NCBI GenBank assembly: GCA_013115135.1
Contig: JABANP010000275.1
Location: 1 to 64,000 of the forward strand
DNA length: 64,000 nt
Source of the DNA: Perkinsus olseni
Taxonomy: Eukaryota > Perkinsozoa > Perkinsida > Perkinsidae
Direction of reading: 5' to 3'
Shown piece by piece: positions 35,925 through 47,140 of the stretch. The notes below the pieces were generated by a model. The model was not told the origin of the DNA. It did not search any database and saw only the letters and a program-made list of their open reading frames with translations. The position numbers and the translations under genes are program-made. Position 1 is the first letter of the stretch; each line of letters starts with the position of its first letter.

Positions 35925-38177
35925 TCACTGCATAGAGGATCTCGGTAGTTCCATCGTGATGTACGAGTCTTGCGGGTGCATAAGAACAGAGGAAATGAAC
36001 TTCGTCTCCACGTTGCTGCCCTCGGCGACCCTCATGTTTCTGAAATGCCGGAGAAGCCTCGCAGAGTATACCATCATCTCTTCCATTGCTAGGTGCCTCC
36101 CGGGGCACTTTCTCGGCCCATCTCCGAAACCTAGCAACTCATGTTGTTCATCATACTTGACCGTGATTCCATCCGAAGAGAGCCAGCGCTGAGGCCTGAG
36201 AGTAGGGCAAGGATTTACTCAACTTGTGGAGATCAAAGAGAGAGCACTGGCGTCCGAGGTCGGAATAAGTCCGAGCTCAGGCGACCTCGGCCAGGCCGTC
36301 ACTGAAACATTCAGTTGCTCGACGACGTCCATACGACGTCACGTCGACACGACGTGTCAATTTACCTAAACTCCGTTCCTTCATTGTATGACTCTTCAAG
36401 TATCTTCTTCACCATAATGATTATTCGGGATCCCGCCTTTATGGGTTGTCCCAGGAGTTCACAGTCCTGCAGAGCTCTAAGTGGCAATGCCGAGCCGAGC
36501 AAATGTAGCTGAAGAGAAAGGTGGATCGTAACTTCGAGCCTTCAAGTTACTGCAGGAAAGCCTCATTCCGAAGCTCCGGCCTACACGTTGATTCTCGAGT
36601 ATGCAAGCTCGAAGATAAGGCAGGCGTCTCAAGTCTTCACTCGTCTCGGGGTCTCTCTCCAGAGCAAGAGCCTCAGCTCGTGCAGTCTCCTGTACTTCTG
36701 GATGAAGGCAGAAGTAACTCAGAAGATGGCTCATCGATCCAGACACGGTATCACTTCCAGCCGCAATGTACCTATGTACACAGGAAATCGCGTGGGCACT
36801 GTAAGGGAAAGGAGTAACCGTACATGTGCAGAGTGCCGAGTAACTCCTTCATGTCGAACTCTTTCCGTCCGTCATCGAGTAAACGAGGGAATCGTGTTGC
36901 CTCTCCGCGATCATGAGCAAGGTTGGATTTGATGATATCCTCCCATGAAGCTCTCAAGCTTTCCCAGTCATTGAAGAGCTAAAGTTGCCGTCATCGCGCA
37001 CCGAACCAGAACGGCTCCATCGTGAAGCAGGCTCACCTTTCTCAGCTTCGGATAGAGAAGCCTCAGGATGGGACGACGTGATAGTAGGACGGCCACTGGG
37101 CTAAGGCTCAACTCCATTTCACGTCGGATGAATGAGAGAGACATCTCCTGGAATTCATCGGTGAACAAGGGGTCTGATTCGAATGTACAACGGTTTCACC
37201 ACTACAATGCTAACGGAGCTATTCACCACCTTGTGAGCTTAGCGGACGCGGCTCCCCGACGTAAATTGCTGATATCACTTTAGCGGCACAAAGTCGAAGG
37301 TCTTGTTCTGCGTCCCAGCGGCTGATTATTCCTTCGCGGTCGCCTCTTGTACGTAGCCGCTGTACCTATTCTGAGTAGGCTATTCATTACGGACTGCATT
37401 GGGACTATTGAACGGCGATCCGTCGCAGACGGACCGTCAGCGAAGCGAAACTCGCTTCCAAATTCGCTTAGCGAATCCTACGTACGTGTTCGAGCCTATG
37501 CGCGACGACTTACCAAGTTATCAGCAACAGAGCATATCATCGGGATCAGATCATCCACGCTGGCCTTAGAAAGTGGCCTCGAGATAATCTTCCTGTGGGT
37601 TTTCCAGTCCTCGCCCTCGGCGAATGCAGCGTTAGCATGTCCAAGGAGATTCGGAAAATCTGCTCGGCTGAAAATTTTCGGCCTTTTTCTGGCGATGTGG
37701 CGGTAGAGCGTCATATCGGAAACCAACACAACTGTGCTGGTGAGCAGCCTAATCATGGAAAACGAGGGTCGTACGAGCTGAGCCTGTCAGATTCACCGAG
37801 GTCGCGTAACGCGGTATGTCTCACCTGAAGGAGCACACCTTCCCGAATCGATCTGCGATTCCTGTTAGCAGCTCTGCTTGCTTCTCAGGGCTCAAGAACG
37901 GTAACCGAGCGATAGTAATGGCCTGGGCATAACACTCGGGATACAAATGTGGGACGGAATCCGTCCGACGGATAAGAGACCTTACGGTGGGCCCCGGGAA
38001 GGGGGGTTTCTTGAGAAGCTCCAAGCTGATTCCCAGCAACTTGCGAGCTAGTAGACCAGCCAAAGCAACGCCGATGACTTTCAAAGGGGCGTATTTCCCT
38101 GACATTAGACCTGCGACCCATGAGCAGCACGAATGGGGGCAATATGACACTTGAAGTATGGTCTTGTAGGCAGACAT
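35925..38177 (-). CDS. Cytochrome P450 A2
   Basis: Paralogue of A1 with the same exon plan. The N-terminal hydrophobic helix (VIGVALAGLLARKLL) leads to KKPPFPGP, then SPEKQAELLTGIADRFGK with a donor site right after. Next are VSDMTLYRHIARKRPKIFSR, the C-helix WKTHRKIISRPLSK, SDTVSGSMSHLLSYF (I-helix), EVQETARAEALALERDPETS, ExxR as ENQR, and FGDGPRKCPGRHLAMEEMMV with the haem Cys at about 36105-36107. Stop at 35925-35927 after LPRSSMQ. The start ATG at 38177 adds a poorly hydrophobic lead; the ATG near 38105 (MSGKYAPLKV) is an alternative. No frame break noticed in the core exons. Likely functional monooxygenase, substrate unknown. Confidence 0.82.
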
Positions 38178-39514
38178 ATTAAATAGGAAACTGTTTGTCC
38201 GGAAGGTGTGGGTTTCCCGGTGTCGACGGCACCACCAAACTTGCGGTTGTTTTTCTTCAGCGTGAGCAGTTACTCAGAAACTGACATAAGTGGGTATGCG
38301 TACAATATGATGTCAGTGTCACTGTCCCCAAAACTAGCGACAAAGATCGGCAAGGAACACCGTGTAGCATTCGTCGCTTGTGTAGTCGCCATTGAGATAC
38401 GACCATTGGGGAGTTTCACTTACTGAGTGGCCTTGATATTCGCTGCTATACTCGTCAGTAACCTTGTATTCGGTTTTTTGTTGCAGTGGCCGCCACTGAG
38501 TGGCGCCGAGGGACGGCGGCTAGCTTGCCCTCGTGATGCGGCACGACGGAGACAGATCACTCATGAAGACTGTGACAGTGGCTCAGCGATCCTCAGTTGA
38601 ATCCTCAGTTGAATTAGGCTCAGCCAAAGCCTACAGTAGTCTCCGACTCTGCCTTGCAGTTGCACTGTAACAGTGCAGTTCGAATCAAAAAGCTGTGGTT
38701 TCCCGCTAGTAGAAAGTAATACTTTCAAACTATAATACTTTCAAAGTATCAAATTATGTAAGCGGGAGAGCTTCTCCCGGAGAAGCTGTCCCGGGCAGCA
38801 TATGCGCTTTGACGAGAGGAATTCACTGAAAATGAACCAATCGTTGGATTGTTATAGGGAGCGTACCTGACTCCACCTTTGGACCAATCCACTTCTGAAT
38901 CAAAAATCTTCACCCAGTGAGAATGTCACTCTTGCGGCCCCAAGACTTTTCCACGTCGTGGAATCCACGACGATTTCGCGGCTTCACGGACGATTACGGC
39001 GTTTATCTGATCGGGTAGGTTGAAGACAGTTTATCTGACGCGATCCCCGATCGCCAATCCTCCCAGCTCACGTGCAACGAGTACAGTGTAGTTCAGGAAC
39101 TAGGGTGGTCACCCAAAGTTGTAGCTTTTGTCCGGTCATTTGTATAACGCAAGAAATGCTCTGCTAGACAAGGCCGTATCGGGCTAGAAGCCCAGGTCAA
39201 CGTAATCAGCGGAAAGCTGGTGTTCCGCGCAAGACAGAAAGCATGCCCATTGGAGGGTCACACTGAGGTTTGAGAGAAGCAAGTCGTCGGAATCTAATGA
39301 TATGGCCAAAAAGAGTAAACGGCACACTAACGATAGTGAACCGGGTTTCTGATGTACTGATTGGCGGCAAAAGAATAAATGGAATCACATTGTATAGGAG
39401 CAGAAGACAGGACATGTGTCACGATTCTTGATAGCCTGTCATTGGAGGTATGCCAGCGCCTCCACGATAGTGAAACGGCGAAGTATCTGAATCTTTGTGG
39501 AGTTACCCAGCCAC
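38178..39514. other. Spacer between P450 A2 and B1
   Basis: No gene recognised. AT-rich self-complementary stretches such as AATACTTTCAAACTATAATA near 38708-38745 are present. Confidence 0.45.
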
Positions 39515-40033
39515 CTAGGCTGCACGATGATGCATCCTTATCACCAAATTCTTGGGACAGGTCGTCAACGTATTTGAGAACTTACAGGAGGCCACCTGAC
39601 CTTCAACCAAGCGGATGTTGTCGAAGTTGCGGAGGAAAAGGGCAGTGTTGCATAGAAGCTCTCGAATCGCCAAGTACTTTCCCGGACACTGCCTCGGACC
39701 AACGCCGAACGCAATAAACTCCAATCGCTTCTTCTCATCTATCGAGTCGCCACTTGGCGTCAACCAACGCTCTGGCCTGACCATAGGATTGAACATAACA
39801 TGTTGGAACACAGTGGTGCTGACATGTACAGTCATTATCATGATCGCTAAGGGGTTGGCCACTTACATGAACTTATCGCCATCCTCATAGCTCTCCCTCA
39901 TCATTTGAGCCGATTGGAAAGATGAGTTGTGTACCGGCCTTAATGGGCTTCCCTGCCACCTCACAATCGACAAGGGCACTAATGATGCTAACTGGCACGG
40001 AGGGGTTGAGCTGAAAGGTCCCACAGAAAGCTA

Positions 40034-40055
40034 AGATCCTGCTGATGCAGGATCT
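40034..40055. repeat. Palindrome inside P450 B1 exon
   Basis: AGATCCTGCTGATGCAGGATC-type perfect inverted repeat replacing sequence conserved in B2. Confidence 0.8.
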
Positions 40056-40306
40056 CTCGACGGAGGAAGCATTCTATCGAACTTACTCGAAGAGTCTCCA
40101 GAGCACACGCCTCAATGAAGGGCATGCTATGGATAGATTCAACTGATAGTTCTTCAAGCGAGTCTGCTTCTCTCTTAGCCTTTCGCTGGAGCTCCGGATG
40201 AACACATAAATTATGGAGCAGCCACGACATGGCGCTGGCAGTAGTCTCCGCTCCACCACCGATATACCTGTTGGTCGATTATACATCGTCATGACGTGTT
40301 ACCGTA

Positions 40307-40337
40307 CCAGTTGACCATCGTAACGATGGTCAACTGG
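40307..40337. repeat. Perfect palindrome in P450 B1 intron
   Basis: CCAGTTGACCATCGT pairs exactly with ACGATGGTCAACTGG around one base. Confidence 0.88.
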
Positions 40338-40436
40338 GATGGGCTCTCTCAAAGTGCTCAGGGCTTTGTACTGGCTGCCAGTAACTGCCAGTAACTGGCA
40401 AGGGCTTTCAGCTGCTAGCGGTTTGTTGGCCATCAT

Positions 40437-40481
40437 AGCACGAAATTATCAGCGGTTGCCAACCGCTGATGATTTCGTGCT
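40437..40481. repeat. Palindrome with 21-bp arms in P450 B1
   Basis: AGCACGAAATTATCAGCGGT and its inverted copy, one mismatch, 3-nt spacer; another small palindrome (CCAACCGACGGTTGG) follows immediately. Confidence 0.87.
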
Positions 40482-41858
40482 GCCGCACTTGCCAACCGAC
40501 GGTTGGCAACATACTGATAGTTACTGCATCATGGATGTCTGAATTCTGTCTGGGAAGCCCTTCTTCGAGACGCCCTTGGTATCCACTTACATGAACAGCG
40601 TGTGCGCAAGCTCCGTTTCGTTGTATTCTGATCCTGCACTGGCCATCAGGCTTCTGCCCACGTGAGGAGCGATCCAGTCCGTGCGTCACTTGTTGACGAA
40701 TCCCGTCTGTTATTTGAGACTGAAGACGTTTCAGGCGCTGCGCGAACTGAGAACATAGCGCCTGTGACAAGAGTTGCACCACCTCGCTTAGCGGGGGATG
40801 TACCTTACTAACTCCGGGAAATAATAGCATGTACAAGAATCGATCGTGGTAGAAGACACAAGTGGGCTTCAATGTTATCATGAATGCATCTTTTATGATA
40901 CGCAAGAGGTCAACCTGCATCTCCGTGGTGTACAATAGATCTGAAAGAAGCCGTGGATACCTACGAATGGATCAAGTTCCGACTTTCCGAGGTAACCGGG
41001 TCCTCTTCGCCCATGAATACAGCTGAAGCGACTCTTGAAGCACAGAGCTGTAGATCCTCAACGGGACACCATTCGACATTTCCTTCCTCATCCAGCGGAA
41101 TTGTCGAGTCTCCCGATCTGTCAACCGAAGTCTCCGGAAATAATGGGAAAAGGAGCAACCACTCACCAATTCCTGTGCAGCGCTGATGATCATGGGTAGG
41201 AGATGATCCAAGTTGGTCTCCGTCAGGGGACGTGACGATATTCTCCGGTGCTTCTTCCACAAATCTCCCTCAGCAGTAGCCATATTAACAGCATCCATAA
41301 TATTCTCGAGATTAGGGGCGCTGAACTCTCTCGGCCTCCTCTTCATGACGCTTCGGTAGGTTGGGACATCGGACACTACCAGCACTTGGCGAGTCGGCGT
41401 CCTGAGGAGAAGATATGTCCACAACGTGGACTCACGTGACAAATGCAACGATCGAACCTGTTTAGGTTGGCCCGCAGGATCAGATACAAGGACTCACTTG
41501 AAGCAGCAAATCTTCCCATATTTCTCCGGCATCACCGAGAATTCCTTGAAACGATCTTCTGGTGACATCAGGGCTAGCCGAAATGCGAAGCTCATCTGAT
41601 GAAGTCACAATTTTATGCTAAGCACTTGTCTTAGTCCTCACTCCGTCATAGAGGAGATGGGTACTCATGATGGTCTCTTACCCCGGGTCCAGGGAACGGT
41701 GTCCGCTCAAACATTCTCTTGATCGCCTTCACCACCCTCAGCCCAATAACGCCAGCTGCAACAGCCATAATTACTGATGGCAGCCTGGGGCACGGGTAAT
41801 TCTGACCCTGAGGCCACCTTAGGAGTGAAGCTTTGAAGAAGCGTAGGAGCGCTGCCAT

Positions 41859-44537
41859 TTATTGAGCTGGTGGGAGAAATTCCTGACCGTGAGGGCCATT
41901 TTGGGTGCAGGCCCTGTACTACAGGGACCTCTCGCCATCTCCGCACTCAGGAGATCGGTCAACTAGAGTTGGTTGACGAAGTGACTATCGTACCGTTTCG
42001 AAGGCTAATGCCGATACGAGATAGCGCCCAGGATGAGTTTGGAGAAACTGGTCGCAGTGCCAGAACGGTATCTCAGGAGACTCGTGAGTCACGAGTGCCT
42101 TGCCTCGAGGGAGAATTGAACGATCTGTCCGCCAACTGCGCAGCTATAACGAATCAGCGGCTGACAAAGCCATCCTCAGGATACCGGAAGTCCTCAAAAA
42201 ATGGAATTGCCCAACATTAGAAAGAATAGCGCCAATGAGAGAAAAAATAGCGCCAAACAGAGGAAGTTTAGCGCCGATGAGAGAAAAATTAGTGCTCGTC
42301 CGGAGATTGTTCTGGCTGACGGTCCAGGCGGAGCTCGACGCATGCACGCATCGTTCGGCACCGAGAGTTGAACTCTCCCTTCGGCGCGCGCCTGCTCCTG
42401 TCTACCTCGATGGTCGTACGAGCAGTGACAGATACCCGAATAAATAGCGATTTAGCCAAATACAGTCGTTTCACTGACAGTGTAGCAAACTTGTTAGCCC
42501 GTAACTGTTGTCATAGCGGAGCAGGTCCAGGCCGCCCGCTTGCGGCGAAGCGCGGCACCAGTTTTTCTCAAATTGGGAGTTTCAATTCGTATCACCCGCA
42601 CGCATAACGTAGACACGTGAGCTATGGGGTGGCCGTCGTCTGGGACGATACGTCTGCTGGTCCTTTGGGGCTATGATTCGATTTCGCATGTCGGGCTGGG
42701 TTCTGCAAACTTGCCAGGGGCACTGCCAATGGAAGTTTCAGTGAGAATCACTTTGCGCGATAAAGGCCTGACTCCTACGGCACATTCTACGTACTGAACT
42801 TTTGGTATGACCCTGTCTCCCCAGCTGCAGAGGCGGACTGCGGCGAATCTTCGACACTGTGCTCTCTCCCTAGCGGACTGGATCGGAATGGCACCAATGA
42901 GTAACCATAAGGGCATGTAACGGGGCCGAGATGTCCAGTACAGCATGTCGGGCAGGCTGAGGGCCTTACATAATTCCGCTACGGTACCGTAGTGGGGAGC
43001 GAAGGCGTGACGCCGACTTTTGCTCGCGCATACGAATTTTCTCCAGCCCCCTGTTGTCAGCAGCCTGTTGCTCGAGTTCTTGATGGTAGTTTACCTTCTC
43101 TTAAAAAGTTACCTCAGGTAACTTCCGCCGACAGTAACTCATGTAAGTCTGCTGGCAGTCGGTCGGTCAGAAAACTTCCGGAGTGTTCTTCGGCGAGACT
43201 CTCCGGGAGAGTCACTCCGCAGGAGATTGCCAAGCGAGCAGTCTACTGCCGAAATTACGAAGCAGAAGTAGCTTGCAAGAAAATCCATATCGATGAACCG
43301 AATTTCATTCTATGGACGGGGAGGAACAACAGAAGGTCCCCCGTGGGTGAGCATGCCAAGAATGACCTCTTCTGAGAAGGAGAGGGCATATAAAAACTCC
43401 CGGAAAAACTCCTTGCGACTCTGACGATGGCGATGCGATTTACTTTCATGTTGGATTGGCGAAAGTCTGTCAGGAAACTGTCAGATAAGCTCAGGTATTA
43501 CACGGGAAGTGTATGCAGCGTCTTCAAGCTCGTGCCACAGAACCGTTCTTCGAGAACGTGGAAATCTACTGAGAAGGTTCGAGAATCGCCATTCCCCAGA
43601 ATTAAACCCCTGCGATGGATGCTGTTCGGTTTTGAAGGCTTCCATGAAGGGTAAATTGAGATAGAGGGCCCCGAATGCAGGATCGAGAGAGAGCCGGGGA
43701 AAAGCAACAATACCTATACGGTATAGGCTATACCAGTATCGCGAAGAGTCACTGTGCGGGGTTGTGTATGGCATACACTGTATGCAAGTATGAAGCAGCT
43801 CACGAGAGATAGGATCTGGGACCCAGATTCTGGGTTATGTACAGTCTGGCTGATACTTGGGGGGGTAAATGTACATTGGCAACGGCCGTCTATTTTTGGG
43901 CTGTGTATTCGCCAACAGGGCGTGCTTTCCAAACGGAGCGTTGCATTTGTATGGCTATGTTCAACAACACTCGACGAGTACAACACCGTTGGTTTTCCTA
44001 GGCGTTGGTTGTTGTTCGGTCGGTTGCTTCTTGACCCTTTACATACTCAACGCCCAATTCTTTCTAACAGTTGTTGCTTCCTTCGGGTGTTGTTTCTATT
44101 GCTCGACGTTGCTTTTTCTGCCAGTACATTATCAACAGTGGTGTTGCTCGACCACGTTCACCTAGGAACGTTGTCTTTTACGGTAAAAGTTCAATTTACC
44201 ACGCAAGTGGTACTGCGAGATTACTGCCAGCGACGGCGGGAGTACTACTCCCTATGAGCGAGTTCATCCGAAAAGCTTTTTCGAGACCTCACGCCGTGAG
44301 GCTCACGGACATTTACTGGCGTTTGTGATACCCCAACTCCTCCGAAGTTTCGCACTTGCGGGCCACAAGCGTGGGGCTGTGGCTTGCCCCAAGCTGTGGC
44401 AAGCATTCAGCTCACGGCCTCAACATGGACCAGTGAGTGGTGAGTCACCACTGGTGACCACGACTCCTGCAACCATATACACATGGTGGAAGCTTTACTC
44501 CATAAATGCACTCTGTCGGGAGGCGTATCTCGCTAGG
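41859..44537. other. Spacer 5' of P450 B1
   Basis: No confident gene. Contains a tandem repeat at 42220-42300. A segment at 42330-42430 resembles 50150-50240 upstream of B2. Palindromes such as AAAGTTACCTCAGGTAACTT (43106) and CTATACGGTATAG (43718) occur. 43.75-44.25 kb is rich in GTTG/CAAC words with open but featureless plus-strand frames. Confidence 0.45.
42220..42300 (+). repeat. Short tandem repeat of about 20 bp
   Basis: Three to four units of TAGCGCCAATGAGAGAAAAA with substitutions (AATAGCGCCAATGAGAG, AATAGCGCCAAACAGAGG, TTAGCGCCGATGAGAG). Confidence 0.75.
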
Positions 44538-45262
44538 CAGGGTGGCCGTTCTTTCATTCTTTCATTCTTTCCTTCAGAAAGAAAGGCGATTTTTCCTGAA
44601 GGAAAGAATGCCTATTTTCCCCCGGAAAAATAGGAAAAAATAGAAAAACTGGAAATTTTGGAGGAAATTGGGAAAAACGAGAGAGAAAAACTCAAGAAAA
44701 AAGGCGAAAAAAGGAGAGCGAGATGTGATTGATCACTAATCAATGATTAGAGGCATAGAGATGTGCCGTAGTTCTGACAGAAATATAACTGAAACATTCG
44801 GAAGATTTAAACACTCGTAACGACGGAATCGATGGATCTCGTAGTTGGATCTAAGGCGCGCAGGAGTGTCCATCAAAGCTCGAAGCTCACGGAAAAGAGA
44901 GAAACGTGAGACCCTTGCTCCTACTGGTGGAGTGTGAAAGACGAGTGTGGAATTTGGAGTTATCTATACCTTGCCACACAAACTCCCTGCGGGACGGCTG
45001 CACAAGGGCGTTTCTTCAGTTGTACAAAATTTGTGGCCAGGTAAACCTGCAAAGTTTGTAGTAGTTGTGATTGTCTCAGCACCAGTGCTCAAGCTTTCCT
45101 TAGGGATAACCTGTCGACGAATAATATATTTAGAGACGCCTTCCTCCGCTGCCAGCGGAGGAAGGCAATAGGCCTTCCTCCGAGGGAATTTTTCCCTATT
45201 TTTCAGCAGGAAAAATAGGCCGAAGGAAAGAATGTCTATTTTTCCTTCCACCAGCCACCCTG
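44538..45262. mobile_element. Non-autonomous hAT-like element with 8-bp target duplication
   Basis: Begins CAGGGTGGCC and ends inverted as GCCACCCTG. Exactly flanking both sides is TCGCTAGG (44530-44537 and 45263-45270), an 8-bp target-site duplication. Subterminal regions are further inverted repeats of TTCTTTCCTTC / GAAGGAAAGAA and CCTATTTTTCC blocks. CAGGG termini with 8-bp duplications are typical of hAT transposons. The 725-bp interior encodes no transposase. A nested palindrome lies at 45138-45166. Confidence 0.85.
45138..45166. repeat. Perfect palindrome inside the hAT-like element
   Basis: GCCTTCCTCCGCTG / CAGCGGAGGAAGGC with one central base. Confidence 0.85.
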
Positions 45263-45369
45263 TCGCTAGGAGAGTAGCAAGGAGTCTGACGTAGCCGAAT
45301 GTGAGGAAGAAACCGGCAACGCTTCTGGAGTAGGTGGAGATTCCAGCAGCTGAAATTTAGCTACAATCT

Positions 45370-46054
45370 GCTGCCAACAGGATGTCTCCGTTCAGGCTCA
45401 CGGCGTCGAGGACGTCGGTCATGAAGGTGGGACCGAGGCGGGCAACCTTGACGGTGCCGAGTACCCTCAACGAAGCCGCTTACTTGATCCTCCAACAGCA
45501 GATGGTGAGGCGCTGAAAACTGTGATCTCAGATGGCCACAAGCGAAAGCGTGGGAGGCCGGGAAAGTGGGGGCCAACTTTGAAGAAGCAGTATACTGACA
45601 GTAAGGGTCTTCCATCACGAGGATCCTCTGCGACTACACCATCGACCCCACTGGAACCCTCGTCGTCATCCTCACCGCCTTCCATTGACGATCACGACTT
45701 GCCGACTGGAGTGAATGCACGTTTGTGATGAATGGTGAGGGTTTTCAAGCGGTATCAACTACATATTTACTCTTCAGGTTGAATTGAAAACTTATTATGA
45801 TCCCGCTCAAGTTTCGTCTACTCCTGCAGTCTTCCACGGTGTCTCCCAGAGCACGGAAACTACAAGTGCGTCGCTGTAGTAGTACTTCGTTATGGAATAG
45901 GCGTTTGTTTCTCAGGTTGAACTGCACTGATAATCCGTTGCGCCGTGATATGAAGAAGTTCTACAGCAGCACTAGCAGTCCTGAATCTATTTCTCCACAG
46001 CTTGTTGCGTACTTCACAGTAAAGGGTGTTTCGGAACCTCGTGAGCACCTTTGA
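45370..46054 (+). CDS. Possible AT-hook protein fragment
   Basis: An open plus-strand frame from about 45370 to 45728 contains RSRLLDPPTADGEALKT and KRKRGRPGKWGPTLKKQ. The RGRP core is an AT-hook, a minor-groove DNA-binding motif. A Ser/Pro-rich tail (PSSSSSPPSIDDHD) follows, then a stop at 45726-45728. A nearby segment in another frame (VELKTYYDPAQVSSTPAVFH, 45778-45840) may be a further exon. The following frame (45797-46054) runs into the inverted-repeat element at 46020. Whether this is a host gene or a mobile-element remnant is unclear. Confidence 0.4.
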
Positions 46055-46490
46055 GTTCACAGAAGTCAGTGCCGCGTGAGAGTTAGGGGTTAAAATTTTC
46101 GGTAATTAGGGCCAGCGTCCCCATCAATCGGCATGCCAGGTCTCATCGAATTAGGCACCACGTGTTTACAGATATGAACGTCTAACGCGCTCACGAAGGA
46201 TGCTGGCTCAGACGACTTTCGATTCGCGATTCACTCTGAGTTGCAAAATGTTCTCGGCCCCGACATGGGCATTTCGGCCCTGGGTGAATGGGAAGTCGTC
46301 TGAGCCAACCTCCTCCGAGAGCGTGTTGAACGGGTATTCCTCATGGCACGCTCCACATAATCCGATGAGATTTGGCACGCCGGTGGGCGAGGATGCTGGG
46401 AAGATTTCCCCAAAATTTTAATCCCTAACTCTCACGCGGCACTGACTTCTGTTTACTCAAAGTGCTCACGAGGTTTTGAAACACCCTTTA
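46020..46490. mobile_element. 471-bp inverted-repeat element (MITE-like)
   Basis: TAAAGGGTGTTTCGGAACCT at the left is matched inverted by the right end (ending CACCCTTTA at 46490). About 80 bp per arm align, including the shared block AGTCAGTGCCGCGTGAGAG. A second inner inverted pair (GGCTCAGACGACTTT near 46204 and AAGTCGTCTGAGCC near 46293) lies inside. The outermost TA could be a TA target duplication, as in Tc1/mariner relatives; this is not proven. Confidence 0.8.
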
Positions 46491-46679
46491 GACTCAGAGT
46501 CTACCCTCACCGGATAAATTGGCTGTGCGACTCGCTACTAGACTAGTGACAGTATCACTGTGATACCAGTTAGAGATGAGATGCAGATAGTGAGGAAGAC
46601 AGTGTCTTCAAGATGGTGCTTCATGTTGGACCAACATTGTTCTGCTAGTTGGAAAAACCTACGAGATAGTTCGAACTCA

Positions 46680-47140
46680 TCACACCGCAAGTGCTCGTTA
46701 ACACTAAGCTGCAAAAAAGTGAAGGTGTTGCAAAAGTAGAGGTGTTGACAAAGTACGTGTGTTGCCAAAGTACAGAAGTTGATAAAGTCCTCCATGTTGC
46801 CCAAATTCCAATGTCTGCAGAAGTCATATGTTATGTAAGTTCGTCAAATACGCTTGTTGCAGGTGTTAACGAGTTTGCTATGCAAATGTGTTGGATTCGT
46901 CGCCCTGTTGTCGAAGTACCTATGTGTTTATTTGACCCTAGTGAAGTTCAACAACTGTTGCAAAAGCTAATGCATGCGTTGGTGAAGTTCACGGGTCAGT
47001 TGAAAAAGAATGCCATGTTGTAGAACAACGCGTTGCTAAATGTCACGTTGCCGAAGTAAATATTCCCGTTGCGAATGTCGTTGTTGCCGTTGCCATTTCA
47101 CCGGAGTTGTTATTGTTGGTGTTGTCGAAGTTCACTCACC
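46680..47140 (+). repeat. Degenerate GTTG(C)CAAAGT word repeat
   Basis: Words like GTTGCAAAAGTAGAGG, GTTGACAAAGTACGTG, GTTGCCAAAGTACAG and GTTGATAAAGT recur roughly every 24 bp, fading by 47140. A 110-codon plus-strand frame spans part of it but has no recognisable domain. Confidence 0.5.

Larger units (their letters stand above)
39515..41858 (-). pseudogene. Cytochrome P450 B1, probably decayed
   Basis: Belongs with B2 and B3: N-terminus MAALLRFFKASLLRWPQGQN, membrane helix VIMAVAAGVIGLRVV, hinge ERTPFPGPG, MKRRPREFSAPNLENIMD, C-helix WKKHRRISSRPLTE, VASAVFMGEEDP, I-helix GGGAETTASAMSWLL, ExxR as ETLR, and haem loop FGVGPRQCPGKYLA (Cys at 39686-39688). The segment that in B2 reads VVIESFVECIERP is missing; in its place lies a palindrome (40034-40055). 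An extra base at 39910-39911, absent from B3, shifts the frame before the SYEDGDKFM-like segment. Introns contain further palindromes. With two independent lesions this copy is probably non-functional. Confidence 0.75.

Noticed and set aside
44071..44328. Overlapping plus-strand frames at 43.75-44.33 kb as genes
   Set aside because: Three frames are open at once in low-complexity GTTG/TTGC sequence, which fits composition rather than coding.
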